Assembly (NCBI RefSeq): GCF_040801915.1
Contig: NZ_JBFMIA010000010.1
Location: 1 to 64,000 of the forward strand
DNA from: Jeotgalibacillus marinus
GTDB taxonomy: Bacteria > Bacillota > Bacilli > Bacillales > Jeotgalibacillaceae
Length of the DNA stretch: 64,000 bases
Direction of reading: 5' to 3'
Position numbers and translations under genes: made by a program. The first letter of the stretch is position 1; every line of letters begins with the position of its first letter. The notes below the pieces were generated by a model. The model made no database searches. It saw only the letters and a list, made by a program, of their open reading frames with translations, and was not told the DNA's origin. Below are positions 49,967-57,264 of this stretch, in pieces.

Positions 49967-51349
49967 ATGATAAATAAATTAGTATCGTTAAATAACAAAA
50001 AACATATGCTCATAGGAGCTAGTTTAATCCGTATCACTCTTGGGTTTATTATTTTATATAATTATATTATCCACTATCATCAACGCTCTTTTCTTTGGGG
50101 ACCCAATGGGATTACGGGGTTCTCAGAAACTTCCCTTGAAAATATCACATTGTTTTCTCTTTATAATTTTAGTACATCAAGCCTATATTTTGATCTAATT
50201 TATCATTTAGGGATGATAGTAGCTCTTTCTTTTTTAGTTGGCTATAAAGGGAAAGTAACTTCAATTTTAAATTTTATTTTTGTATGGTCTATAATGGCAA
50301 GAAATAGTCTTATTTTAGATGGTGGGGACAATATTTCACGTATTATTTTATTTTATCTATTGTTTGCTAAGACTACTGCTTATTTTTCTGTTGATTCCTA
50401 CCTAAAAAATAAGCGCAAAGGGTCAAAAGAAACAACAGAAATTTCGGTTAATCATTTTTCTTTACGAAATTTAGTGCATAACTTAGCTATTCTCGCGTGT
50501 TTGACACAAGTTAGCATAATGTATCTTTCGTCAGGTTTTCATAAAGCTTCCGGCGAAATGTGGCAAAATGGGACAGCAATATATTATATTTTACAAGTTG
50601 ATGAGTTTTCTCATCCTTTCTTTAGAGAGATCCTACATTCGTCAGATCTATTCTTAGTGTTAGCTACTTTAATGACGGTCATTATTCAATTGGCGTTTCC
50701 ATTTTTATTATTTAACAGGTACACCAGATATCTTGCTATGTTCGGAGTCATTAGCATGCATTCAGGAATTGCTGTTGTAATGGGACTCATTAGCTTTTCA
50801 TTTTTAATGATAGCTAATCAGTTATTATTTCTATCTGATAAAGAATACAAGTCATTATCTTCATATGTAAAGCAAAAGTACATCAGTACTTCAACTAGAT
50901 TAAATGTAAGAAAAGTAAGAAATACTTTACCAGTAAGTGCTCGTTCTTCTCTAAGACCAATAGTAGTTTTATATGATGGTTGGTGTCCTTTCTGCATGAA
51001 AAGTATTAAAAGATTTCAACGATTAGATTGGTTTAATCGTATGGAATTTCTGTCTTTTAGAGATAAAAAAGTTTTGGAGCATTATCAATTAGATATTGAG
51101 TTATTAGAAAAACGAATGCATTCTTTACAAAGGTCAACTCAAAAAATCGAAGATGGGATTGACAGTATTAATCGTATTTGCAAGAATACACCTCTTCTTT
51201 GGGTGGTCGTTCCATGTTTAAGTATTTCTTCTACATTGGGGGTGGGGGCGAAAGTATACGATTGGATAGCAAGTAGAAGAACGATTTTTCCGACTGGTGG
51301 ATGCGATGAATCAAGCTGCGAAATACCAGTTAAGAAAAGACCAGAGTGA
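49967..51349 (+). CDS. HTTM (SdpB-like) membrane protein fused to DUF393 thiol-oxidoreductase domain
   Basis: 460 residues. Residues ~1-300 are a multi-helix HTTM-type domain: RITLGFIILYNYIIHYHQRS, FLWGPNGITGFSET, MARNSLILDGGDNISRIILF, YLSSGFHKASGEMWQNGTAI. Residues ~330-460 are DUF393: IVVLYDGWCPFCMKSIKRFQ with Cys340-Pro-Phe-Cys343, then FNRMEFLSFRDKKVLEHYQL. Extra cysteines lie in RICKN, VPCL and GGCDESSC. B. subtilis SdpB (~320 aa) is the HTTM part alone, so the redox domain is an addition. ATG 49967 is chosen after AAGGTGGGGG; GTG 49949 is possible. Confidence 0.75.
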   Translation: MINKLVSLNNKKHMLIGASLIRITLGFIILYNYIIHYHQRSFLWGPNGITGFSETSLENITLFSLYNFSTSSLYFDLIYHLGMIVALSFLVGYKGKVTSILNFIFVWSIMARNSLILDGGDNISRIILFYLLFAKTTAYFSVDSYLKNKRKGSKETTEISVNHFSLRNLVHNLAILACLTQVSIMYLSSGFHKASGEMWQNGTAIYYILQVDEFSHPFFREILHSSDLFLVLATLMTVIIQLAFPFLLFNRYTRYLAMFGVISMHSGIAVVMGLISFSFLMIANQLLFLSDKEYKSLSSYVKQKYISTSTRLNVRKVRNTLPVSARSSLRPIVVLYDGWCPFCMKSIKRFQRLDWFNRMEFLSFRDKKVLEHYQLDIELLEKRMHSLQRSTQKIEDGIDSINRICKNTPLLWVVVPCLSISSTLGVGAKVYDWIASRRTIFPTGGCDESSCEIPVKKRPE

Positions 51350-51564
51350 ACTACCCACTACTTATCCAACCTTACGGTCTTGATTGAAGTGGAGACTTCT
51401 TTCGAAGATAGAATCTCTATCTCTCAAGCATGGGTGGAATTTGATCAGGGTTGCGGTCAATAGTGGGGTTATCAATGATGAACACCTTGGGCCTATCATA
51501 TGTGGTCAGTGTACTGACTTTCTTAATTGTTAGAACTGAGTGATAAAAGGAAACGTCTCCAAGC

Positions 51565-51787
51565 AAAAGATCAACCTATCCTGTAGCCATCCAAGAGTTA
51601 AAAAAAGAGAAAAGGATGTCTAAAGATACCCGAATAAGGCAAGAAGCCACTTCTATAATAAGTGGCGTGGAGATGATGCATGTGCTGAAAAAAGGACAAC
51701 AACTTCTATCGATTGAATATTCTGATAAAATAGAAGCTAGATTCATCCATTAATTGTTCGGAATCACATCGTAAACGAGTACTAGAA
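51565..51787 (+). mobile_element. IS6 family element remnant R3 (transposase C-terminal part)
   Basis: Reads PVAIQELKKEKRMSKDTRIR, then directly ATSIISGVEMMHVLKKGQQL and ARFIH; the VKYLNNIVEQDHRFIKKR stretch present in R1 is deleted between them. ACTAGAACC at 51779-51787 is the inverted counterpart of the terminal repeat. R2 and R3 have the same orientation and meet at nearly the same transposase position, with the two-gene operon between them. Confidence 0.75.
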
Positions 51788-51928
51788 CCGTATATTTTGT
51801 TACGCATTTCAGGTTGAGACTGGCTAAAATCCCTATCTAATTTCCTTATTGCACTGGTCGCATTTGAAATCTGATAATCTTAGGTCTGTTTTCTTGTTAC
51901 CACAACACGAACATAGTTCATTCTTAAA

Positions 51929-51957
51929 TAGAAAATATGTCAATTCAAGTATATTAT
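51929..51957 (+). promoter_or_regulatory. Promoter of the peptide-precursor gene
   Basis: TAGAAA (51929-51934), 17-bp spacer ATATGTCAATTCAAGTA, TATTAT (51952-51957). The spacer shares TGTCAATTC-AGTA with the duplicated promoter at 46.1-46.2 kb, and spacing is identical, so both are likely under the same control. Confidence 0.65.
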
Positions 51958-51993
51958 AAAGGAATGTACTATAAAAAATTAGGAGGTTTTTTT

Positions 51994-52308
51994 ATGAAAA
52001 ATAAATTAGTCGCATCAGTAGTAGTCTTATCTTTAATACTTGGAAGTGCTTTCTACAGTTCTGCTTCTGTTGAAGCCTCTCCTGTACAAGAACAACCGAT
52101 GATATTATCTGAACAAGTAGTAGATGATAAAGAGAAAGCGGTGCCGGCGGTTGTTTTGGGTGCTGTGGTTATAGGTGCTGCTGTTGCGGCTGGTGGTGTA
52201 GCTTTGGGAGCTGGTTCAGTGCTTGGGGCAACTCAATTGATGGGAAAGAGTACACCATCCGATACCACGTATACCTATGACGAAGTAAAAGAGGCTTTTG
52301 ATTATTAA
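51994..52308 (+). CDS. Secreted hydrophobic peptide-toxin precursor (SdpC-like role)
   Basis: 104 residues. ATG 51994 follows TTAGGAGG; an upstream ATG (51937) lies inside the promoter. Signal peptide 1-28 (LVASVVVLSLILGSAFYSSA, SVEA). A polar acidic linker (29-48) leads to a continuous Gly/Ala/Val segment at 49-84 (VPAVVLGAVVIGAAVAAGGV, ALGAGSVLGA). The tail is polar (TPSDTTYTYDEVKEAFDY). This layout resembles SdpC and other membrane-disrupting peptides cut from a longer precursor. No cysteine is present, unlike SDP. It follows the SdpA/SdpB-like genes, separated by an IS fragment, with its own promoter. Confidence 0.65.
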   Translation: MKNKLVASVVVLSLILGSAFYSSASVEASPVQEQPMILSEQVVDDKEKAVPAVVLGAVVIGAAVAAGGVALGAGSVLGATQLMGKSTPSDTTYTYDEVKEAFDY

Positions 52309-52372
52309 TTTTGGACAAGAAAATGTAAAGATTATTTAATAGGAAGATAGAATCTCTATAACAGCAGAATAG

Positions 52373-52590
52373 ATGCTGGTGCAAAAACATTTTGATAGGA
52401 ACATAGAGCCACTGTTTCAGCTCTATTGATCATTTATGATGCGATTCTAAACAACGGATGGATGAATTCAACTTCATTTGGACAGACTACCTGTCGATGA
52501 TGGTGCTGTCCTTTTTTCAACATATGCATCGTCTCCACGCCACTTATTATAGAAGTGGCTGTTTCAAACAACTTGAACCCCAACATTTAA
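52373..52590 (-). mobile_element. IS6 family element remnant R4
   Basis: Edge GCTGGTGCAAAAACATTTTG at 52375. On the minus strand the C-terminal transposase reads LGFKLFETATSIISGVETMH, MLKKGQHHHRQVV and NEVEFIHPLFRIAS. Only the last ~60 codons remain. Opposite orientation to R2 and R3. Confidence 0.8.
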
Positions 52591-52647
52591 TTGGGGTACA
52601 GCTAACTTTTTAACGGAAATATACGATAAGACAATATTTGGAACATG

Positions 52648-52688
52648 AAAGCCTAATTTCCCTACACTAAGGGAAATTAGGCTTTTGT
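52648..52688. terminator. Hairpin terminator
   Basis: Perfect 16-bp arms AAAGCCTAATTTCCCT (52648-52663) / 52670-52685 with a 6-base loop, then TTGTAA. Lies 30 bases downstream of the integrase relic on the minus strand and could end it. Confidence 0.75.
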
Positions 52689-52717
52689 AAAACGGTAACT
52701 CATTTTTCTCAAACCTC

Positions 52718-52986
52718 TCACAGATTTAAATTTAAATACACGTTATCGAGATCTTCTTGTGTCATACCAATATAAGCTAGCGTAACGCTTGGTGCGGAAT
52801 GGTTAAATAACTTTTGAAGAATAGAGAAGTCAACTCTTGATTGATAAGCGGGTAGCCAAAAGTTCTCCGTAATGTATGAGTCCCAATTCTCTCTTTTATT
52901 CCTACGGCTCTTGCTGCCTCATTAATAACACGATAGGCTTGTTGTCGCTTTAATGATTCTTTCCTTATGCAGTCGTACGCAGCCAT
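52718..52986 (-). pseudogene. Tyrosine recombinase (integrase) C-terminal remnant
   Basis: Minus strand: RQQAYRVINEAARAVGIKER, IGTHTLRRTFGYPLINQ, then after a frameshift ILQKLFNHSAPSVTLAYIGM and TQEDLDNVYLNLNL to TGA at 52718. H-T-L-R and the late N-H-S...Y catalytic residues of the family (Tyr in LAYIG) are visible. The N-terminal half is gone. It marks a lost integrative element next to the toxin island. Confidence 0.72.
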
Positions 52987-53797
52987 ATTTAACCTCTATT
53001 CATGACAAAAGTGTATTTGGGATCCTGTTAAATTATGTAGTTATGTAGTTATGTATTTAGAGATTAAGAAAGGGATAATTTTTCAGAAAAATGATTGAGA
53101 AGGAGAAGAGTTATTTACCTCTTTAAAAATGGTGTCAATTAGCGCATGGGCAAGTACTAGAGGTTCATAAAGCTGTAACTAACAATGAACGTCATTACAA
53201 TTTAGGGATATTGTGGTTCGAGTGAAAAGATTATTTATTAGAGAGATAGAACCTATATAACATGAAGAAAAGAAGTGAACCCAAAAAGAATACCACGCCC
53301 TGCTTTGTCCTTTATAAAATCTCCAATAAACAGAGGGAAAAAGAAAGATTTATTGATTTTTTTATTCATGGTATCCCTCCAAAAAGCTATATAAGGACAT
53401 TAGCAACGGCCTTGTATCCGCGTATACGGCAATCGTTCATGTATACAAGTATGAATTCAATTTATACAAATAATTGATAGTAGGTACTCATAATGGTAGT
53501 GTACGATCTGACGTCAATTTCTGAAGTGCTAGTGAAATCCCTACTATGAAGTTTAAAATACAAAATAAACCAAAGCAACTACTTGAAAGAATGACAGATC
53601 AATAGTTTGTTCTCGCTGTAAATTAGGTATTAGTATCTTTGGTTAATCAACGAGCATTCATGAAAAAAACGATCTACGGAGTGCGTTTAAAAAAGGTATA
53701 TCCTCTTCAGTATCGAAATATATATAAAGACAGTACTACCCAATGTCGAAATGAGTAAGTGACGAAATAAACTCTACCTGAGTAGGGGGGACAGGTA
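52987..53797. other. Decayed region with propeller-repeat vestige
   Basis: About 800 bases without an intact gene. At ~53145-53224 a frame reads HGQVLEVHKAVTNNERHYNL, GILWFE and stop, matching one repeat of the propeller protein at 47.8 kb. The following AAAAGATTATTTATTAGAGA and GATAGAACCTATATAAC parallel sequence after the peptide gene near 52330-52363. A short GTAGTTATGTAGTTATGTA run lies at ~53035. A 71-codon frame at 53262 lacks a ribosome site and is not called. Confidence 0.5.
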
Positions 53798-54037
53798 ATG
53801 GCTTATAGGAAGGTATTTGGAGGCGTTTCTTATTTAAATGTACTTAAATATCTTTTAATCATTATAGCCTTGGTTTTGGAGATAATTGCTGTCATCTTAC
53901 TAACAATCAATCTGGATAAAGCGGCTATACTATTTTTGCTTTTCGGGATAACGCTTGTTATGTTAATTATTGTGTTAATGGCTAAAAGAATAGTAGAGAA
54001 GAGAAGGGATGAAGAAAATGATTATAGTGACTACTGA
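53798..54037 (+). CDS. Small two-helix membrane protein
   Basis: 79 residues, ATG after GGGGGGACAGG. Two hydrophobic helices (YLLIIIALVLEIIAVILLTI; AAILFLLFGITLVMLIIVLM) joined by a short NLDKA loop; charged C-terminus (RIVEKRRDEENDYSDY). Overlaps the YbjQ gene start by ~20 bases. Often such a small membrane protein accompanies YbjQ. As the first intact gene after the toxin island it is also a candidate immunity protein, without direct evidence. Confidence 0.6.
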   Translation: MAYRKVFGGVSYLNVLKYLLIIIALVLEIIAVILLTINLDKAAILFLLFGITLVMLIIVLMAKRIVEKRRDEENDYSDY

Positions 54038-54332
54038 TTTTGTACCAGGTAAAGAAATTAAAGATTTAAAGGGTTTTGTTAGGGGGAGTACGGTGCAATC
54101 CAAACATATAGGAAGGGATATTACGGCGAACCTTAAAACAATAGTAGGAGGAGAAATAAAAGGGTATACAGAGATGATGAATGAGGCGAGGCAAAAAGCG
54201 ATCGGGAGAATGGAAGAGCATGCGAAAACCAAAGAAGCAAATGCAATTATTGCCGTTCGCTTAGAGACTTCCGCAGTTATGGGGGCTGCTTCTGAAATAA
54301 TTGCTTATGGAACGGCAGTACAAGTAGAATAG
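54018..54332 (+). CDS. YbjQ/DUF74 family protein
   Basis: 104 residues of the YbjQ (putative heavy-metal-binding) family: MIIVTTDFVPGKEIKDLKGF, VRGSTVQSKHIGRDITANLK, IVGGEIKGYTEMMNEARQKA and ANAIIAVRLETSAVMGAASE, EIIAYGTAV. The family forms pentameric rings; metal binding is assumed rather than proven. ATG 54018 is preferred because GAAGGG directly abuts ATG 54009. Confidence 0.88.
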   Translation: MIIVTTDFVPGKEIKDLKGFVRGSTVQSKHIGRDITANLKTIVGGEIKGYTEMMNEARQKAIGRMEEHAKTKEANAIIAVRLETSAVMGAASEIIAYGTAVQVE

Positions 54333-54592
54333 AGAACCATATGTCTTGAGATTAACCCGCCCTGCCTTAATAGTTCCTACACCCTAAACGTTTATAAACG
54401 CGTAAATACGTTGCTCGTTAATCTGGTTAGCAATACGTCTATGATTTATCGTTGTAAATTTCTAAGAGCATATCTCCAGCCTGTTAATGTAAGTATCGAA
54501 ACTTTCATTATACAGGGTCGGGGAGGTGCTCTATTTTAGTGTCCTTTGGTTCTTAAAATAGCAAGGGCATAGAAATATGAAATTGATTTACC
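54333..54592. other. Intergenic region, nothing recognised
   Basis: About 260 bases between ybjQ-like and the TetR promoter. No clear terminator, repeat or frame; a short CGTTTATAAACG palindrome occurs near 54388. Confidence 0.4.
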
Positions 54593-54648
54593 TTGTATAA
54601 AAAATGGAATCGCTTACAATGTAACCAAAGGTTAGTAACCTGTGGTTA
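54593..54648 (+). promoter_or_regulatory. Promoter and operator of the TetR/MBL pair
   Basis: TTGTAT (54593-54598), 16-bp spacer, TACAAT (54615-54620). Immediately downstream is a 27-bp inverted repeat at 54622-54648 with 13-base arms TAACCAAAGGTTA / TAACCTGTGGTTA (12 of 13 positions complementary). Placed over the transcription start, it would block the promoter when bound, most likely by the TetR protein encoded next. Confidence 0.75.
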
Positions 54649-54668
54649 TAAAGGGAGTTGAAATATCA

Positions 54669-55286
54669 ATGAAAGAATTGCAAGCAAGGGATAGAATTTT
54701 ATTAGCAGCAAAAGATTTATTTTCAAGAAAAGGTTATGAACAGGTTACCGTACGAGAAATTGCAAAAGAAGCTAATTGTTCACATACTAGCATCTATGTC
54801 TATTTTAATGATAAACAAAGACTATTAGAGGAACTTTCAAAAGTACCCTTTGAAAATTTAATGAAAGAAATGGATTCACTATTAACAAATGATAAGTTCT
54901 CACCCCAGAAAAAACTAATACGTACTTCACAGACTTTTGTTCATTTTGGCTTATGTTACAGGAATTTATACGAGGCTTTTTTAATCTTTGATGCTAGTAG
55001 AGTAGACACAACTACAACACAATCGGAACTAAATAAGATTAGACTAAATCTCTTTGAGTCTTTGAAGTCAGCAGTCTCCATTAATTTTACATGTTGGGAT
55101 GAGCGAAAAGTCATTGAATTCAGTAGAATAATTTTTTACATGCTCCATGGAATTATTATGACTTATAAAGATACGGATGAACGTGTTATTCAAATCGAAA
55201 GACGTGTTTTACCTATTGTTAAGCAGTCAATCATTTATTTAATCAAAGGAGTGGTTACAAATGAAAGTACTGAAAGTTTCTCCTAA
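54669..55286 (+). CDS. TetR family regulator
   Basis: 205 residues. Helix-turn-helix at the N-terminus (ILLAAKDLFSRKGYEQVTVR, EIAKEANCSHTSIYVYFNDK). The C-terminal ligand domain is helical (TFVHFGLCYRNLYEAFLIFD) with no recognised specificity. ATG 54669 follows GGGAG at 12 bases; a GTG at 54642 lies inside the operator. Overlaps the metallo-hydrolase gene by 26 bases, so the two are co-expressed and presumably self-regulated. Confidence 0.87.
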   Translation: MKELQARDRILLAAKDLFSRKGYEQVTVREIAKEANCSHTSIYVYFNDKQRLLEELSKVPFENLMKEMDSLLTNDKFSPQKKLIRTSQTFVHFGLCYRNLYEAFLIFDASRVDTTTTQSELNKIRLNLFESLKSAVSINFTCWDERKVIEFSRIIFYMLHGIIMTYKDTDERVIQIERRVLPIVKQSIIYLIKGVVTNESTESFS

Positions 55287-55926
55287 TATTTATAAGATTG
55301 AGCATTGGTTTTGCTTGAAAATTAGTGCTTGGATTGTAAGGGCGGGGGATGGCGTCTACATTGTTGATACTGGAATGACGTTCATGGGAAAGAGAATATT
55401 AAAAGAAGCTCAAAAGCTAGGGCAAATAAAAGGAATTCTCTTAACTCACGGTCACTCAGATCATGTAGGTGGGATAAAAAAGATTGTAGAGTCAATGAAA
55501 GTTCCTGTGTACGCTCATAGAAATGATATAAAACACATGGAAGGAAAAGAGCCTTTTCCTGGTAGAAAAAAACGAGAATTTTTAGTGCAACTAGGTATTG
55601 TCCAACCATTAGAAGAGATGAGCGATGGTACATTAAAAAACATGGAGGATTTAATCCCTATTCATACACCAGGACACTCACCTGGACATGTTTCATACTA
55701 TCATGAAAAGGATCAGGTTCTTATAGGAGGAGATTTATTTACATCCAAAAAAGGGGAACTAAAAAGGCCAATAGCAATGTTTACTGCAAAAATGGATGAA
55801 GCTGTAGAGAGTGGGAGAATTGTAAAAACTTTAAAACCAAAGATTGTAAGTATTTGTCATGGTACGGACATAGAAGAACCACACCAACAGATAGAAAAAT
55901 ATCTTTCCAAATTTCTTGGTAGCTGA
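55261..55926 (+). CDS. MBL-fold metallo-hydrolase
   Basis: 221 residues. Metal site THGHSDHVGG (H-x-H-x-D-H), second-metal His in IHTPGHSPGHVSYYH, Asp in VLIGGDLFTS and the last His in SICHGTDIEEPHQQI. General glyoxalase II/lactonase-like fold. Paired with a TetR repressor, suggesting that it degrades a compound sensed by that repressor. AAAGGAGTGG precedes the ATG. Substrate unknown. Confidence 0.88.
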   Translation: MKVLKVSPNIYKIEHWFCLKISAWIVRAGDGVYIVDTGMTFMGKRILKEAQKLGQIKGILLTHGHSDHVGGIKKIVESMKVPVYAHRNDIKHMEGKEPFPGRKKREFLVQLGIVQPLEEMSDGTLKNMEDLIPIHTPGHSPGHVSYYHEKDQVLIGGDLFTSKKGELKRPIAMFTAKMDEAVESGRIVKTLKPKIVSICHGTDIEEPHQQIEKYLSKFLGS

Positions 55927-55944
55927 ATGAGCCATAGTTAAAAC

Positions 55945-56050
55945 CTAGATATCTTTTAGATTGGTTTGTTTAGACAGTTCGTTACTTATAGCAATCAGTC
56001 GTTGAGCTGACTAAAGAACGGATTTTGGGATTTGTAATTGATGTCCTCAT
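55945..56050 (-). pseudogene. Germination gerC remnant with large internal deletion
   Basis: Starts at ATG 56050 right at the gerB stop, as the intact gerC copies do, but after two codons jumps to sequence matching residues ~100 onward of GerC: SINYK-like, NPFF, then QRLIAISNELSKQTN in a shifted frame, ending at 55945. Compare NPFFTQHQRLIVISSELAQQ in the next gerC. About 90% of the gene is lost. Confidence 0.7.
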
Positions 56051-57135
56051 TGAGCCTTCCTCCTTATAAAAGAAATGAGTAGCAGGAGAAAAGGGACAAC
56101 GCCAAATAACACAATGGAAGCATAAGCAATCATATTTCCTATCCAAAAAATTTGATACAAATTTTGAGGGATCATCGACAGAATAAAAATGATTGGAAGC
56201 AGTCCATACATAAAACGTTTGATGTCTTTATTAAAAATTTGTGATAAACCAAGCGAAGCAAGATAAAAGGAAACAGAGAGTGTAAAAAATATTTGCATGG
56301 TCCAAATGATTAAAAACAAAGAATCAAAACGCTCAAAAAGGAGTTCGGGAAATTCGAAAGATTGTATTAACATGATTGTCGGATAAGTTAAATTTGCAAC
56401 GCCATCAATCGATAAAGCACCAATCACCATGACTAGAGTTAAAATATAGATCACAGTAGGAACTAGCACACCAATAAAGATGACTTTCTTTACTTTAGGT
56501 TGGTCTGTCATACATGCTTGAATGATCAATATAATTTCAACCCCTGATGTAGATAGGACAATCGATTTTATGTCTAATACTGGTCTAATCCCTTCTCCTA
56601 AAACGGGACGTAAATGATTAAGTTCAAATAACCCAAAGCTCATGAGTGCGACTATAACAAAAGTAATTATAGTCAAAGGAAAAATGATTTGAGCTATGCG
56701 TGCAATCGATGGTATTCCATCAACAACCAAGTACAGAGAAAGCCATAGAACAATAACAATCAATACTATAATAGGCGTTCCTTCCAACAAATAGGTTTCT
56801 ACTACTTCTGCGATCATTCTCACTTCAAAGGCTACATCAATAACAAAAATAAGGATGATCAAAAGACTAAATAAAAAACCAAGAACCTTCCCCACAATTA
56901 AGTCACTGTATTGGTAAAACGTTTGATTAGGGTATCTTCTATTAAGATTGATGATCACAAATGCCATGGTAAGTGGAACCAGACTACTAATTAAAAGTGC
57001 AATCCAAACATCAGGCGTCCCTACTTCATTAGCAGCCGCTCTAGGAAGCGTTAAAATCGCCACACTCATCGTATAGTTAATGATGATAATCGTAGCTTGA
57101 GTGGGTGTGATGGTTCCATTTTGACTATTCCTCAT
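56047..57135 (-). CDS. GerB-type spore germination permease 1
   Basis: 362 residues, ten or so membrane helices of the GerAB/APC family. Begins TITPTQATIIIINYTMSVAI with LTLPRAAANEVGTPDVWIAL, contains RRYPNQTFYQYSDLIVGKVL and the conserved LNHLRPVLGEGIRP, and ends FLLLLISFIRRKAQ. GerB subunits form the ligand-binding channel part of nutrient germinant receptors in the spore inner membrane. Last gerB of the array; its gerC partner is deleted. AAAGGATTGTGAC precedes the ATG. Confidence 0.92.
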   Translation of the reverse strand: MRNSQNGTITPTQATIIIINYTMSVAILTLPRAAANEVGTPDVWIALLISSLVPLTMAFVIINLNRRYPNQTFYQYSDLIVGKVLGFLFSLLIILIFVIDVAFEVRMIAEVVETYLLEGTPIIVLIVIVLWLSLYLVVDGIPSIARIAQIIFPLTIITFVIVALMSFGLFELNHLRPVLGEGIRPVLDIKSIVLSTSGVEIILIIQACMTDQPKVKKVIFIGVLVPTVIYILTLVMVIGALSIDGVANLTYPTIMLIQSFEFPELLFERFDSLFLIIWTMQIFFTLSVSFYLASLGLSQIFNKDIKRFMYGLLPIIFILSMIPQNLYQIFWIGNMIAYASIVLFGVVPFLLLLISFIRRKAQ

Positions 57136-57264
57136 TTGTCACAATCCTTTTATTAACAAATTACTGCTTACGAATGGAGTTCTTAGGTAGCAAGAATTTC
57201 GGACGTAAGTAGGGGGGATCTGGACTTAAGTTTAGTGTCGACAATTCAACGATTCACGGAAACC

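Noticed and set aside
53262..53477. Plus-strand 71-codon frame
   Set aside because: No ribosome site, odd composition, lies in a decayed region.
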